The notes: generated by a model not told the origin, from the sequence alone. A DNA stretch of 16,450 nt from Prevotellaceae bacterium UBA1743 (GCA_002314945.1 DCHV01000017.1:686-17135), one strand, 5' to 3'; shown: positions 1 through 10,014, counted from the stretch's first letter. Made by a program: numbers and translations.

Positions 1-2
1 CA

Positions 3-2498
3 CAAGCTCAAAAGCATCCATCTCAAGTAGCCGTTAGCGAGACGTACAACAGAACCTCGTGGGGAGACAACCATCTGCCCGACTCTGCAGGTTTGAAGCT
101 ATCCAAGGACTTCGGAGGCATCTCTTTCACTGGAAGATATGCCTCCTATACGAAGGCAGACACATGGTACTTGACATACGGAACAGACGGAACCATCTAT
201 AGCAGTTGGACAGATGGTAGTGTAAATGGAATAGGAACAGGAAGTCCATGCCCACGAGCCGCAAAGATCTGCGGTTCAGATCCTTTAGATCTAAGTATTG
301 AAGTAGTAGGTGAAGCAACACAGCATGGTGGCAAGAACGGTCCTGTGGGCCACTACCCCTTTGGCCGTTACCCTTGCGGACAACTCATGTACAACGACAT
401 CTGGTACTACGGCACCTATCTACTGGAACAGAATGACCGCGCCATGTATGTACCTCACACCGACTGGCCTATACTGCAACCATTCATAGGACTACGCGTG
501 TCGGATGATTTCGGAGAAACTTGGTATGACAAGACAGAACCCGAGGATCCTCTCTTTGAGAACGCGCACGGGAAGTGGGTGGATGCGCACAATGTCGATT
601 ATAATCCTTACGAAATCTTGATAGGAGCCCCTCATTTTGTGGATTTCGGCGATAACATGGAACATGCACCTGTAGATCCAGCCACAGGTAGGAAATGGGC
701 CTACATGGTAGCACATGGAGCAGATGCAGGAAGTTGTCTCTCGCACGTCTCCTGGGTGTCGGGCGACAACATCTATCTGTTGCGCATCCTGATGCCCGAA
801 GGAAAGAATGTGGAGGAGAACTTCCGATACGTGAACACATCCTCCAACTGGCAGTATCTGACCAAGAACGGAACCTACAAAGCATGGAACAGGGACAACC
901 TGCAGGAAGTGTATGCCAATATCAAGCCTATCGTACATGCCAAGGGACTATTAGGAAACGTAGGGATGGTCTATGACGCGCCATTACAGAAATTCATCAT
1001 GGCACTGAGTCGCACGAACAACGAGAATCGCGATTTCTTCAATGCAATGATATTGGAATCTGATGAAATCGACGGGGAGTACGGCGTGGTGCAGTATCTG
1101 AAGGGATTCGCCACAGCATCCTATTTCATGAACATTCCATCGCGTTTCATCTCAGAAGACGGACGAACCGCATGGATTACATACTCCTCGAACTACGGCT
1201 GTGGTGCCAACCATTTATCCACAATAGGTGGTTCTCAATATGCACTTTGCCTGTCTGAAATATCACTGGATAGGAAAAACGAGGCAAGTGGGAACAAGTA
1301 TGAAGCTGAAGGCATGTGTATATTAGGGCATGTACAATTGAAATCAGGACTACCTTTCTCCAACGGAGCTGGCATGGAAAATATCACAAGATGTGGCGAT
1401 GGTGTGGAATTCTACTCCAAAAGCAATGGTAACACCTTGATGATAAGTGTGGCTAATTGTGCACGATACACACATCAAATATCCGTCTATATAAACGACA
1501 GGAAAGAGAAGGAATGGGTGGTAAATCCAAGCGGAGACGCTGAAATTCCAGAATTTTGTTTCTTACCTATTGATATTTCTTATGGCGATAAGGTGACACT
1601 ACGAATTGACCCAGAAGACATTGCATATAACTGCAAATGGGGAGAACTTAACGAAGATGGTTCGCATAACTACGACACCTCTTACCAACTATTTGGAACT
1701 ATTGATTATGTGAGTGTCCTAAACACAGAATGTCATGAAGGAGAATCACTCACGAAGAAAGGAGAACGCATCTCTACCTTCAACATTTCCGCAGATAATG
1801 ACACAACACAGACTTTCATCCTCAGATATTCTTCAGCATACGAGAGAGGGCAGAAAATCGAGCGTCCAATAATCCTAAAACTGAACAAAGAAAAGGCGGA
1901 CACGATTATGCTGACAGCAACAAATACAGATGAGGATTTTACCACTAAGGCTCTCAATATAAAACTGAAGAAAGGAAAGAATACGATAAAAATCATCCAG
2001 AAGGAAAATGACGTGACAAAACTGAACGACCAACTCTGGCAAACGGAATACATGGAATTGCGACCAGAGAAGAAAAGTGGTTTCATCAATGGTTGTTGTG
2101 ACGCTTGTACCATGAAACTGAGCGGATCTGCATGTGTAATGAATTGTCATCCCGGATATACAGGAAGAGGATTTGTAGCAGGATTAAGCTACCTCGGACA
2201 GAAAGGCTCTCTCTGCGTGAAAGCAAACGTGGAAAGCGGAGAATATGAGTTGGGAATAAGATACTCGGCAGGTGAATTGGCGAACACTACTACCGACAGA
2301 CGGATACTATCACTCAGAGTGGGTGACAAGAATACTTCAGAAGATTTTGAACTGACAAGCAGTTGGCAGGAATGGAAGGAAAAGAAGTTTTCCATACATC
2401 TGGAAAAAGATGAAGAAATCGAGCTTACTGCCGACCGATTGGATGACAATGACGATTGTATCAACATAGATTGTTTTACTTTAGAAAAAATCAAATAA
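3..2498 (+). CDS. Beta-propeller-like carbohydrate-active protein with C-terminal CBM-like modules (5' partial)
   Basis: The reading frame is open from the left edge (first full codon at base 3) to TAA at 2496-2498, so the true start and any signal peptide lie outside the window; the TTG at 93 is internal. The first ~1300 bases encode repeated aromatic- and Asp-rich strands (RYASYTKADTWYLTYGTDG, LRVSDDFGETWYD, NVGMVYDAPLQKF, SRFISEDGRTAWITYSS) with the spacing of a beta-propeller such as GH43-like or DUF4185-like proteins. The last ~750 bases look like two beta-sandwich modules of CBM6/CBM35 type: each has an LRYS or IRYS strand and ends in a strand such as QTEYMEL or NIDCFTL. The next gene starts two bases after the stop and is a xylosidase-type enzyme, so a role in extracytoplasmic glycan breakdown, perhaps of xylan side chains, is likely. 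Catalytic activity, family and substrate are not established from sequence alone. Confidence 0.8.
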   Translation, partial: QAQKHPSQVAVSETYNRTSWGDNHLPDSAGLKLSKDFGGISFTGRYASYTKADTWYLTYGTDGTIYSSWTDGSVNGIGTGSPCPRAAKICGSDPLDLSIEVVGEATQHGGKNGPVGHYPFGRYPCGQLMYNDIWYYGTYLLEQNDRAMYVPHTDWPILQPFIGLRVSDDFGETWYDKTEPEDPLFENAHGKWVDAHNVDYNPYEILIGAPHFVDFGDNMEHAPVDPATGRKWAYMVAHGADAGSCLSHVSWVSGDNIYLLRILMPEGKNVEENFRYVNTSSNWQYLTKNGTYKAWNRDNLQEVYANIKPIVHAKGLLGNVGMVYDAPLQKFIMALSRTNNENRDFFNAMILESDEIDGEYGVVQYLKGFATASYFMNIPSRFISEDGRTAWITYSSNYGCGANHLSTIGGSQYALCLSEISLDRKNEASGNKYEAEGMCILGHVQLKSGLPFSNGAGMENITRCGDGVEFYSKSNGNTLMISVANCARYTHQISVYINDRKEKEWVVNPSGDAEIPEFCFLPIDISYGDKVTLRIDPEDIAYNCKWGELNEDGSHNYDTSYQLFGTIDYVSVLNTECHEGESLTKKGERISTFNISADNDTTQTFILRYSSAYERGQKIERPIILKLNKEKADTIMLTATNTDEDFTTKALNIKLKKGKNTIKIIQKENDVTKLNDQLWQTEYMELRPEKKSGFINGCCDACTMKLSGSACVMNCHPGYTGRGFVAGLSYLGQKGSLCVKANVESGEYELGIRYSAGELANTTTDRRILSLRVGDKNTSEDFELTSSWQEWKEKKFSIHLEKDEEIELTADRLDDNDDCINIDCFTLEKIK

Positions 2499-2500
2499 GA

Positions 2501-4306
2501 ATGAGAAAAGTTTCTTATCTATTCGCTCTTCTGCTCTTCAGCACAAACACATTTGGACGTGAATATCATGTAACCCCACAAGGATGTGACGCATCAGAGG
2601 GAATGGCGGACACTCCTCTACGAACCATCAATCGTGCAGCACAACTGGCGCAACCAGGAGATACTGTGACCGTTCATGCAGGCACATACCGCGAATGGGT
2701 AAATCCTTTGCATGGAGGATGGGACAATGCCAGGCGCATCCTGTACCGTGCAGCCGAAGGTGAGAAGGTGGAGCTGAAGGGGTCTGAGGTAGTAAATAAC
2801 TGGAAAAAAGAGAAGGAGGGCATCTGGAAGGCTGTAGTTCCCAATTCTTTTTTCGGCGAAAGCAATCCTTTTGTCACAGAGATAGAAGGCGACTGGTTTG
2901 ATAGTTACGGAAGGAAACATCATACTGCAGAGGTGTATCTGAACGATATCTCACTCTACGAAGTGGCAAGTCGCGAATCGGTCGTAAAAGACACCATACG
3001 AAGCGCACGTGACCCCGAAGGTTCGCGTCTGCTATGGTATGCAGAAACCGATGGTGAGAATACGACAATCTATGCACGATTTGGAGATGTCAACCCTAAC
3101 AAAGAACTCATAGAGGTAGCTGTACGTCCCACATGCTTCTATCCCACACGAGAAGGAATCAACTACCTGACAATACGTGGTTTTCACATCAGTCAGGCAG
3201 CAACACAATGGGCAGCACCTACAGCAGAGCAGATAGGTATGGTGGCTACGCATTGGTGCAAGGGATGGATTATCGAGGACAATGTCATTCGCAACTCAAG
3301 ATGCAACGGCATTTCTCTCGGAAAACAATGCAGTACAGGTCACAACTTGTGGACACAGAGAGGATTTGATGGAGCGACAGAATATATAGAGGTAACTCTG
3401 AATGCAGTACGAAAGGGATGGAACAAGGACAACGTGGGTTCGCATATCGTACGCAGAAATGACATAAGCAACTGCGAACAGACAGGTATATGCGGTAGCA
3501 TGGGGGCATCCTTCTCGGAAATCTATGGCAATCACATACACGACACATGGGTAAAGAGACAGTTCAACGGATGTGAAATAGCTGGTATTAAACTACATGC
3601 AGGTATAGATGTTTATATCCACAACAACTGGATCCACAACAATCAGAAAGGCATCTGGATGGATTGGATGGCACAGGGTTCTCGCTTCTCATCGAATTTA
3701 TTGTACAATAACACCGCTATGGATATTTTCTACGAAGTGAATCATGGTCCCTTCGTATGCGACAACAATATCATGTTATCAGAAACTGCCATATTAGATT
3801 GGTCTAACGGAGGTGCATTCCTTCACAACCTAATAAGAGGTCATATAGTTGCAGAGAATGGTTCTCGCTTCACGCCCTATATGCTGAACCATAGTACAGA
3901 GGTAAAGGGAGTATATAATTTCAACACAGGTGACTGCCGATACATCAACAATATCCTATGTATCTACGAAACAGGCAACTACGGTTTATCTACCTATCAG
4001 GGAAAGACTGCTTGGGACAATATTGTAGAAGATAACACCGAATGCCACAATCCTAAAATTGAACTGGAGGAAGAAGATGATAATGTATATCTAACATTAT
4101 CATTCTCTGAAACTCCTGTAAAAGGTAAGTTAGTGGATGGTAAACGTTTGGGTATCGTAAAACTAAGCAACTACCCTTACGAGAATGCAGATGGCACACC
4201 TATTCTAATCAACAGGGACTATTCCGGAAAAGAACGTTCTATAGAATCTACCCTAAGCGGACCATTCGAGGAAATAGCAGAACGCATAAAAGTATGGGGG
4301 AAATAA
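2501..4306 (+). CDS. Secreted GH120-type beta-xylosidase (parallel beta-helix)
   Basis: This 601-residue protein has a hydrophobic signal peptide (about residues 1-19, SYLFALLLFSTNTFG) followed by a right-handed parallel beta-helix that, as I recall the sequence, resembles Thermoanaerobacterium XylC, the GH120 founding member. Shared blocks include REWVNPLHGG, RAAEGEKVELKGSE, PNSFFGESNP, KGWIIEDN, EIAGIKLHA and STEVKG. In XylC the nucleophile is an Asp in an LDWEAQG context and the acid/base a Glu in a VEVSHGP context. Here they match D388 (MDWMAQG) and E412 (YEVNHGP), so the protein should be active, releasing xylose from xylo-oligosaccharides in the periplasm or at the surface. The ATG at 2501 was chosen over an in-frame one at 2456 because it gives a clean signal peptide and begins two bases after the upstream stop. 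The two genes are probably co-transcribed. Other beta-helix families such as GH141 are less likely. Confidence 0.88.
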   Translation: MRKVSYLFALLLFSTNTFGREYHVTPQGCDASEGMADTPLRTINRAAQLAQPGDTVTVHAGTYREWVNPLHGGWDNARRILYRAAEGEKVELKGSEVVNNWKKEKEGIWKAVVPNSFFGESNPFVTEIEGDWFDSYGRKHHTAEVYLNDISLYEVASRESVVKDTIRSARDPEGSRLLWYAETDGENTTIYARFGDVNPNKELIEVAVRPTCFYPTREGINYLTIRGFHISQAATQWAAPTAEQIGMVATHWCKGWIIEDNVIRNSRCNGISLGKQCSTGHNLWTQRGFDGATEYIEVTLNAVRKGWNKDNVGSHIVRRNDISNCEQTGICGSMGASFSEIYGNHIHDTWVKRQFNGCEIAGIKLHAGIDVYIHNNWIHNNQKGIWMDWMAQGSRFSSNLLYNNTAMDIFYEVNHGPFVCDNNIMLSETAILDWSNGGAFLHNLIRGHIVAENGSRFTPYMLNHSTEVKGVYNFNTGDCRYINNILCIYETGNYGLSTYQGKTAWDNIVEDNTECHNPKIELEEEDDNVYLTLSFSETPVKGKLVDGKRLGIVKLSNYPYENADGTPILINRDYSGKERSIESTLSGPFEEIAERIKVWGK

Positions 4307-4341
4307 TGGCTCTGTGTCTTAACAACCACTAACTGAAAGGT

Positions 4342-4899
4342 ATGAAATTTGATGACGGAAACATGAAGTGGAAAATCCTAAGGAGCGAAAAACTAATAGA
4401 GCGACCTTGGATGAATGTACGACGTGATAGTGTAGAATTGCCAAATGGAAAGGTATATGACGAATACTATGTTCTACACTACCCTACTTGGGTAAATGTA
4501 ATAGCCATCACAAAAGACGGAAAATTCCTGTTGGAACGACAATACCGTCATGGCTTGGGAATAGTGAGTACCGAGATATGTGCAGGATGCGCCGAAGAGG
4601 GTGAAAATCCTCTTACTGCAGCCAAACGCGAACTACTGGAAGAAACAGGCTATGCGGGTGGCACATGGACAGAACTTATGGTAGTTGCTCCCAATGCAGG
4701 ATCAAATGACAATCTTAGTTATTGTTTTCTTGCTGAAGGTGTAACACCTATAAGCGAACAACACCTCGACGAAACAGAAGACATAAATGTCTTCCTATGC
4801 TCACGTGAGGAAGTATATAAAATGCTCGTGGAAGGTGAATTCAAACAAGCTATGATGGTTGCTCCCTTGTGGAAGTACTTTGCCAATCACCGATTTTGA
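4342..4899 (+). CDS. Nudix hydrolase, ADP-ribose pyrophosphatase-like
   Basis: The 185-residue protein carries a complete Nudix box (G-x5-E-x7-RE-U-x-EE-x-G-U) from G82 to Y104: G82, E88, R96-E97, E100-E101 and G103, the residues that bind Mg2+ and hydrolyse a nucleoside diphosphate linked to another group. The surrounding pattern (RPWMNVRRDSVELPNGK near the N-terminus, YPTWVNVIAITKDG, LERQYRHGLG) is that of the ADP-ribose/NDP-sugar pyrophosphatase branch, so a cytoplasmic role in clearing ADP-ribose or NDP-sugars is likely. A second ATG at 4363 (residue 8, MKWKILRSEKL) matches the usual N-terminus of Bacteroidales homologues as I recall them and may be the true start. The gene follows the xylosidase by 35 bases and converges on the symporter gene with 17 bases between stops. 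The exact substrate cannot be read from the sequence. Confidence 0.88.
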   Translation: MKFDDGNMKWKILRSEKLIERPWMNVRRDSVELPNGKVYDEYYVLHYPTWVNVIAITKDGKFLLERQYRHGLGIVSTEICAGCAEEGENPLTAAKRELLEETGYAGGTWTELMVVAPNAGSNDNLSYCFLAEGVTPISEQHLDETEDINVFLCSREEVYKMLVEGEFKQAMMVAPLWKYFANHRF

Positions 4900-4916
4900 A
4901 ATAAGAGAAGGAAATC

Positions 4917-6506
4917 CTACTCTTCATTCCCTTCTTCCATCAAAGAAATAGAAGCACGAACTGTTACTTCGCGGTCATAGCATTGGAACATACGATCCAC
5001 CTCATTTCTATTCTTCACAGGAGTAAAGAGACTAATAAGAGGTGTGATAATTAAGCCTAACAACATAGCTAAGACTCCTGAATTGATAGGTGAGGTAAAG
5101 AAGGGACTGATGAACATCTGACCTGTAAAAGTGCAGTACATACAAGCACACATTAGGAGAACGCCTGAAATAAAACATGCCCACACAGAAACATTGCTTG
5201 TGCGTTTCCAATATAAACCGAAAAGGAAAGGAGCAAGAAAAGCACCAGCCAAAGCACCCCAAGAAATACCCATCAATTGAGCAATGAAGGTGACACTACT
5301 TTTTGCTTGAATGATTGCCAACACGGAAGATACAGCAATAAAGAAAACTACGAGTAAACGAATATAGAGCAATTGACGAGCCTGTGACATGCGACGTCCT
5401 CCGTGCAAACGGGCAGTTGCTGGAATTATGATATCAAGCGTCAGAGTGGAACCTGATGTGAGTACAAGGGAAGAGAGCGTGGACATTGAGGCTGACAATA
5501 CCAAAATGATGACTACACCTATCATAAGATCAGGAAGTGTCTGTAGCATAGAGGGGATGATACTATCATAAATAGGAGTACCCGTAGAATTATATTCAAT
5601 AACATCTCCATACAAACGACCGAAACCACCCAAGAAATAGCATCCACCAGCCACAATCATAGCAAAAAATGTAGAAATAAATGTACCTTTTCTAATAGCT
5701 ACCTCATCACGAATGGCATAGAACTTGCCAACCATCTGTGGAAGTCCCCATGTACCTAAAGATGTAAGTAATACTACACCCAATAGATAGAGAGGTTGTG
5801 GTCCAAAGAATGAAACGAAGGCACCTTGAAGATTTGGTGCTGTCTCGGATGGAATCTGAGAAAGTCGTGATACGGCCTCTGTGAATCCGCCATTACCATT
5901 TAAGACACAAAATACAACAGCTCCTATACCGACAAGCATGATTATTCCTTGAATAAAATCGTTGATGGCAGTAGCCATATAACCACCAATAAGGACATAG
6001 ATACCTGTAAGAACAGCCATACCTAACACACACCATGTGTAGTCAATGCCGAATGACATACCGAATAGTCTGGATAAACCATTATACAAAGATGCAGTAT
6101 AAGGAATCAGAAAGACAAAAACTATGACAGAAGCCGCGATTTTTATGCTATTGCTACTAAAACGTTGACCGAAGAAGTCAGGCATGGTAGCACTATGAAG
6201 ATACTGCGTCATGAGACGTGTACGTCGTCCTAATAGTCGCCATGCAAGAAGAGAACCAATGAACGCATTTCCTATTCCTATCCAAGTGGAAGAGAGACCG
6301 TAACGCCATCCAAACTGTCCTGCATAACCTACAAAAATAACGGCGGAGAAATAGGAGGTTCCAAAAGCAAAAGCTGTTAGCCATGAACCCACATTTCGAT
6401 CACCTAACACAAAGCCTTGAACATCGGTGGTACTCTTACGGCAATAGATTCCTACGCCGATCATTACGGCGAAAAAAATCAAAAGGACTATTATTTTCAA
6501 GATCAT
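4917..6506 (-). CDS. Sodium:solute symporter (SSS family)
   Basis: A 529-residue, strongly hydrophobic inner-membrane protein with about 13 predicted membrane segments, beginning with one at residues 1-20. Family marks are the loop NDFIQGIIM (residues 182-190) and LSASMSTLSS (337-346), where S342 and T343 correspond to the Na2-site Ser/Thr of E. coli PutP (S340/T341). It should therefore couple uptake of a small organic solute to sodium. The tail after residue 498 is short, polar and probably cytoplasmic. The ATG lies 5 bases after the PFOR stop, so it is almost certainly the last gene of the - strand operon. Within SSS, substrates range over proline, pantothenate, sugars and monocarboxylates. 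Supply of a carboxylate to the PFOR/acyl-CoA ligase genes is a plausible inference from context, not visible in the protein. Confidence 0.9.
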   Translation of the reverse strand: MILKIIVLLIFFAVMIGVGIYCRKSTTDVQGFVLGDRNVGSWLTAFAFGTSYFSAVIFVGYAGQFGWRYGLSSTWIGIGNAFIGSLLAWRLLGRRTRLMTQYLHSATMPDFFGQRFSSNSIKIAASVIVFVFLIPYTASLYNGLSRLFGMSFGIDYTWCVLGMAVLTGIYVLIGGYMATAINDFIQGIIMLVGIGAVVFCVLNGNGGFTEAVSRLSQIPSETAPNLQGAFVSFFGPQPLYLLGVVLLTSLGTWGLPQMVGKFYAIRDEVAIRKGTFISTFFAMIVAGGCYFLGGFGRLYGDVIEYNSTGTPIYDSIIPSMLQTLPDLMIGVVIILVLSASMSTLSSLVLTSGSTLTLDIIIPATARLHGGRRMSQARQLLYIRLLVVFFIAVSSVLAIIQAKSSVTFIAQLMGISWGALAGAFLAPFLFGLYWKRTSNVSVWACFISGVLLMCACMYCTFTGQMFISPFFTSPINSGVLAMLLGLIITPLISLFTPVKNRNEVDRMFQCYDREVTVRASISLMEEGNEE

Positions 6507-6511
6507 AGAAG

Positions 6512-9500
6512 TCAGATGCTTTTATTCTTAAATTGCTGGTACTTTTTCTCTGCCTCCTCACTACCTTGAGCAAAGAGGGTATCAGCATTCTCCGGGAAAG
6601 TACGACGAAGAGAGGCATACCTGATTTCTCCTTCAAGAAAATCCGTGTAGGACATAGTAGGTTCCTTGGAATCAAGTTGGAACGGTTTCTCCTTGCGCGG
6701 GTCATAGCGATATAGAAGCCAATAACCGCTCTGTACAGCACGTTTCATTTCTTCTTGTACATTCTGCATTCCAATACAAATACCATGGGAGGCACAAGGT
6801 GTGTAGGCAATAATCACAGATGGTCCATCATATTCCTCTGCCTCTCTTAGTGCTTTGATAAGTTGAGATGGATCAGCACCCATTGCCACTTGAGCAACAT
6901 ATACATTTCCGTACGTCATCATGATAGAACCGAGGTCTTTCTTCCTACTTTTCTTTCCTGACGAAGCAAACTTGGCTACTGCTCCTATTGGAGTAGCCTT
7001 ACTACTTTGGCCTCCGGTATTAGAATACATTTCTGTGTCAATTACAAAGACGTTGACATTCTCACCCGAAGCAATTACGTGATCAAGACCGCCAAAGCCT
7101 ATATCGTATGCCCAACCATCACCACCATACATCCAGAACGTCTTTTTTGCAAACATATCTCTTTGCAGAAGAAGAGACTTAGAAGCATCGTCTTGTTGCG
7201 TTGATAGAAGTGCTAAAAGATTATCAGCAGTAATACGAGACTTATTCAAATCATCAAAAGATGCAAGGAATGCTTGACATGCCTCCTGCAACACATCTGT
7301 AGCACGACTAGCATAATCTTCTATTTGTTGACGGAGTAACTCACGACGTTGGCGTACGGAAAGATACATACCCAGACAGAGTTCTGCATTATTCTCAAAT
7401 AAGCTATTCGTCCATGCTGGACCAAATCCTCTGGAGTTAGTAGTATATGGAATACCAGGCATAGCAGCGCCCCAAGCCTGAGAGCATCCAGTAGCATTTG
7501 CCCAATATACACGATCGCCAAAGAGTTGAGTAAGCAACTTTGCATAAGGCGTTTCACCACATCCAGCACAAGCAGCTGAGAATTCAACTAAAGGTTGGCG
7601 GAACTGACTTCCCTTGACAGAATAAGGCTCAAACAAATCACCTTTATCAGAAACAGAAAGTCCAAAATCAAAGAGACGACGACTTTCCTCTGTGAGATTA
7701 GCAGGAACCATTTCTAAAGCATCAACAGGGCACGAAGTGGAGCAACTACCACAACCTGTACAATCATGATCTGATATAGCCAAGGCAAAATGCAAACCTT
7801 TAGCCTTACCAATAGCAGGAATGGTGTGGAAGGTTTCAGGAGCAGACTGAAGTTCTGTATCATCCAACAGACAAGGACGTATTACAGCATGAGGACATAC
7901 AAGGGAACAACGATTGCATTGGATACATTTATCGTAATGCCATACAGGTACCTTTACTGCAATTCCACGCTTTTCCCAAGCGGTAAGACCTAATTCTATA
8001 GTTCCATCCACAGTTTCCGTAAATGCACTTACAGGAAGATCATCACCTTTTTGTCGGTTTATAGGTACAAGGATATTGCGAACAAAAGCAGGCATATTAC
8101 TCAAATCTTCTTTCTGCTCAGCGTCTAATTTTGCCCATGTAGCAGGAATCTGATATTCGCGGACCTCGGAAGCACCACACTCAATTGCAGACACATTACG
8201 ATTAACCACATCCTCGCCTTTAGCAAAATAAGTAGTACGGGCAGCTTGTTTCATTGCCTCAAGAGCCTTGCCACGATCTATGAGTTGGGAAGCAGCAAAA
8301 AAAGCTGCCTGAAGTACCGTATTTGTATGACTGCCCAAGCCCAAACGGAGTGCTATATCAGTAGCATTAATCACAAAGAATCTGATGTGGCGTAATGCCA
8401 GACTGCGTTTTACATCAACTGGCAACCATGACTCCATCTCTTCATCAGTGCAGGTAGTATTGAGTAGAAAACAACCACCATCTTTTACCTCTGATACGAT
8501 GTCATATTGTCCAATATAATTCTGGTTGTGACAAGCCACAAAATCTGCACTCTTTACATAATATGAACTATCTATAGGTCGAGAAGAGAAACGCAAGTGG
8601 GACTTAGTGACACCAAAAGACTTCTTGGCATCATATTCAAAATATGCCTGACCATAGAGACCTGCACATTCACTTACAATATGAACAGTGTTTTTGTTAG
8701 CCCCCACGGTGCCATCACCACCTAATCCCCAAAACTTACAACTTACCATATCCCCTTGTGTATGTATAAAAGGGAGAGAAGGCAAGGATAGATGAGTTAC
8801 ATCGTCCGTAATACCTATTGTAAAACCATTCAAAGGCTCAGTTGAAGCCAAGTTTTCAAAGACAGCCAAAATCTGACCTGGATCAGTGTCTTTGGATGAC
8901 AAGCCGTAACGACCTCCGATTATCTTCAGCATACGTCCCATCTTACCTGCAGCCGTACAGAAATCCTCGTATAAAGGTTCCCCTGCACTACCAGGTTCCT
9001 TACAACGATCAAGAACTGCCACACGATTGACAGATTCAGGCAACACACCAAAAAGATGTTCAGCACTGAAGGGACGATATAGATGAACTTGAATATAACC
9101 CACTTTGCGTCCTTGTGCATTGAGGGAATCAACAACCTCTTTGATTGCCCCTGACACACTACCCATAGCAACTATAACATCTGTAGCATCAGAAGCCCCA
9201 TAGTAGTTGAAGAGGTGATAGTCACGACCTGTGATACGATTGATATGCTGAAAATATTCTTCGACAATACCTGGAAGTGCATCATAATAAGAATTACATG
9301 CTTCACGAACTTGGAAGAATACATCAGGATTCTGAACCGTACTACGCATAAGTGGATGTTCAGGATTGAGTGCATGGTTATGAAAAGCTTGTAACGCATT
9401 TTGGTCGAGCAAATCATGCATCTGATCCATATCAATCATCTCTGCTGTATTAATCTCATGAGAGGTGCGAAATCCGTCGAAGAAGTGCATAAACGGAGTT

Positions 9501-9994
9501 CTCCCCTTGAGTGCAGCAAGATGTGCCACACCAGCCAAATCAATCACTTCCTGTACACTTCCAGAACAGAGCATTGCAAAACCAGTATTGCGACAACACA
9601 TCACATCCGAATGATCACCAAAGATACTCATGGCGTGTGTACCGACAGTACGGGCAGCTACATGCAACACCACAGGAAGACGTTCACCAGCAATGCGATG
9701 CAATACGGGGATCATAAGCATCAAACCTTGGCTGGAAGTAAAACTTGTTGCCAAAGAACCTGTTTGTGCTGCTCCGTGAACCGCTGCGATAGCACCTGCC
9801 TCCGATTGCATCTCGGTAAGGGTTACCGTTTGTCCAAACATATTCTTACGACCCTTTGCAGACCATTCATCAGTATGCTCTGCCATTGGCGACGAGGGTG
9901 TAATAGGATAGATAGCTGCTATCTCAGTAAAGTCGTATGCGATATGTGCGGCGGCCTCATTGCCATCCATTGTCACAATCTTTTTTTTCATCAT
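6512..9994 (-). CDS. nifJ: Pyruvate:ferredoxin (flavodoxin) oxidoreductase
   Basis: This 1160-residue single-chain PFOR oxidatively decarboxylates pyruvate with CoA to acetyl-CoA and CO2, passing electrons to ferredoxin or flavodoxin in the cytoplasm. Domains in order: the pyruvate/TPP domain with YPITPSS (29-35), E65 and R115; a middle transketolase-like domain; the CoA-binding region around GLGGDGTVGANK (423-434); a ferredoxin domain with two 4Fe-4S sites, C690/C693/C696/C700 and C745/C748/C751/C755; and the TPP-pyrophosphate domain with GGDGWAYDIG (957-966) and YSNTGGQ (990-996). Cysteines C809, C812, C837 and C1067 match the proximal cluster of the Desulfovibrio enzyme, so all three clusters are present and the length is normal. 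It starts 20 bases after the acyl-CoA ligase fusion and is followed within 5 bases by the symporter. There is no clear Shine-Dalgarno; the first of two tandem ATGs is used here. PFOR genes of anaerobes often stand alone, so this operon setting is unusual. Confidence 0.97.
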   Translation of the reverse strand: MMKKKIVTMDGNEAAAHIAYDFTEIAAIYPITPSSPMAEHTDEWSAKGRKNMFGQTVTLTEMQSEAGAIAAVHGAAQTGSLATSFTSSQGLMLMIPVLHRIAGERLPVVLHVAARTVGTHAMSIFGDHSDVMCCRNTGFAMLCSGSVQEVIDLAGVAHLAALKGRTPFMHFFDGFRTSHEINTAEMIDMDQMHDLLDQNALQAFHNHALNPEHPLMRSTVQNPDVFFQVREACNSYYDALPGIVEEYFQHINRITGRDYHLFNYYGASDATDVIVAMGSVSGAIKEVVDSLNAQGRKVGYIQVHLYRPFSAEHLFGVLPESVNRVAVLDRCKEPGSAGEPLYEDFCTAAGKMGRMLKIIGGRYGLSSKDTDPGQILAVFENLASTEPLNGFTIGITDDVTHLSLPSLPFIHTQGDMVSCKFWGLGGDGTVGANKNTVHIVSECAGLYGQAYFEYDAKKSFGVTKSHLRFSSRPIDSSYYVKSADFVACHNQNYIGQYDIVSEVKDGGCFLLNTTCTDEEMESWLPVDVKRSLALRHIRFFVINATDIALRLGLGSHTNTVLQAAFFAASQLIDRGKALEAMKQAARTTYFAKGEDVVNRNVSAIECGASEVREYQIPATWAKLDAEQKEDLSNMPAFVRNILVPINRQKGDDLPVSAFTETVDGTIELGLTAWEKRGIAVKVPVWHYDKCIQCNRCSLVCPHAVIRPCLLDDTELQSAPETFHTIPAIGKAKGLHFALAISDHDCTGCGSCSTSCPVDALEMVPANLTEESRRLFDFGLSVSDKGDLFEPYSVKGSQFRQPLVEFSAACAGCGETPYAKLLTQLFGDRVYWANATGCSQAWGAAMPGIPYTTNSRGFGPAWTNSLFENNAELCLGMYLSVRQRRELLRQQIEDYASRATDVLQEACQAFLASFDDLNKSRITADNLLALLSTQQDDASKSLLLQRDMFAKKTFWMYGGDGWAYDIGFGGLDHVIASGENVNVFVIDTEMYSNTGGQSSKATPIGAVAKFASSGKKSRKKDLGSIMMTYGNVYVAQVAMGADPSQLIKALREAEEYDGPSVIIAYTPCASHGICIGMQNVQEEMKRAVQSGYWLLYRYDPRKEKPFQLDSKEPTMSYTDFLEGEIRYASLRRTFPENADTLFAQGSEEAEKKYQQFKNKSI

Positions 9995-10014
9995 GTTAGT
10001 CTGTTATGTTTTCG

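Noticed and set aside
2456..2500. Upstream in-frame ATG for the GH120 gene at 2456
   Set aside because: It would overlap the preceding gene by 43 bases and place 15 polar and basic residues ahead of an otherwise ideal signal peptide.
4900..4916. Possible bidirectional terminator between the convergent Nudix and symporter genes
   Set aside because: The 17-base gap holds no inverted repeat that I could find.
9981..9988. Run of eight T's (A's on the coding strand) just after the PFOR start
   Set aside because: A possible slippage tract, but it simply encodes Lys codons in a central metabolic gene, and a phase-variable PFOR is implausible without other evidence.
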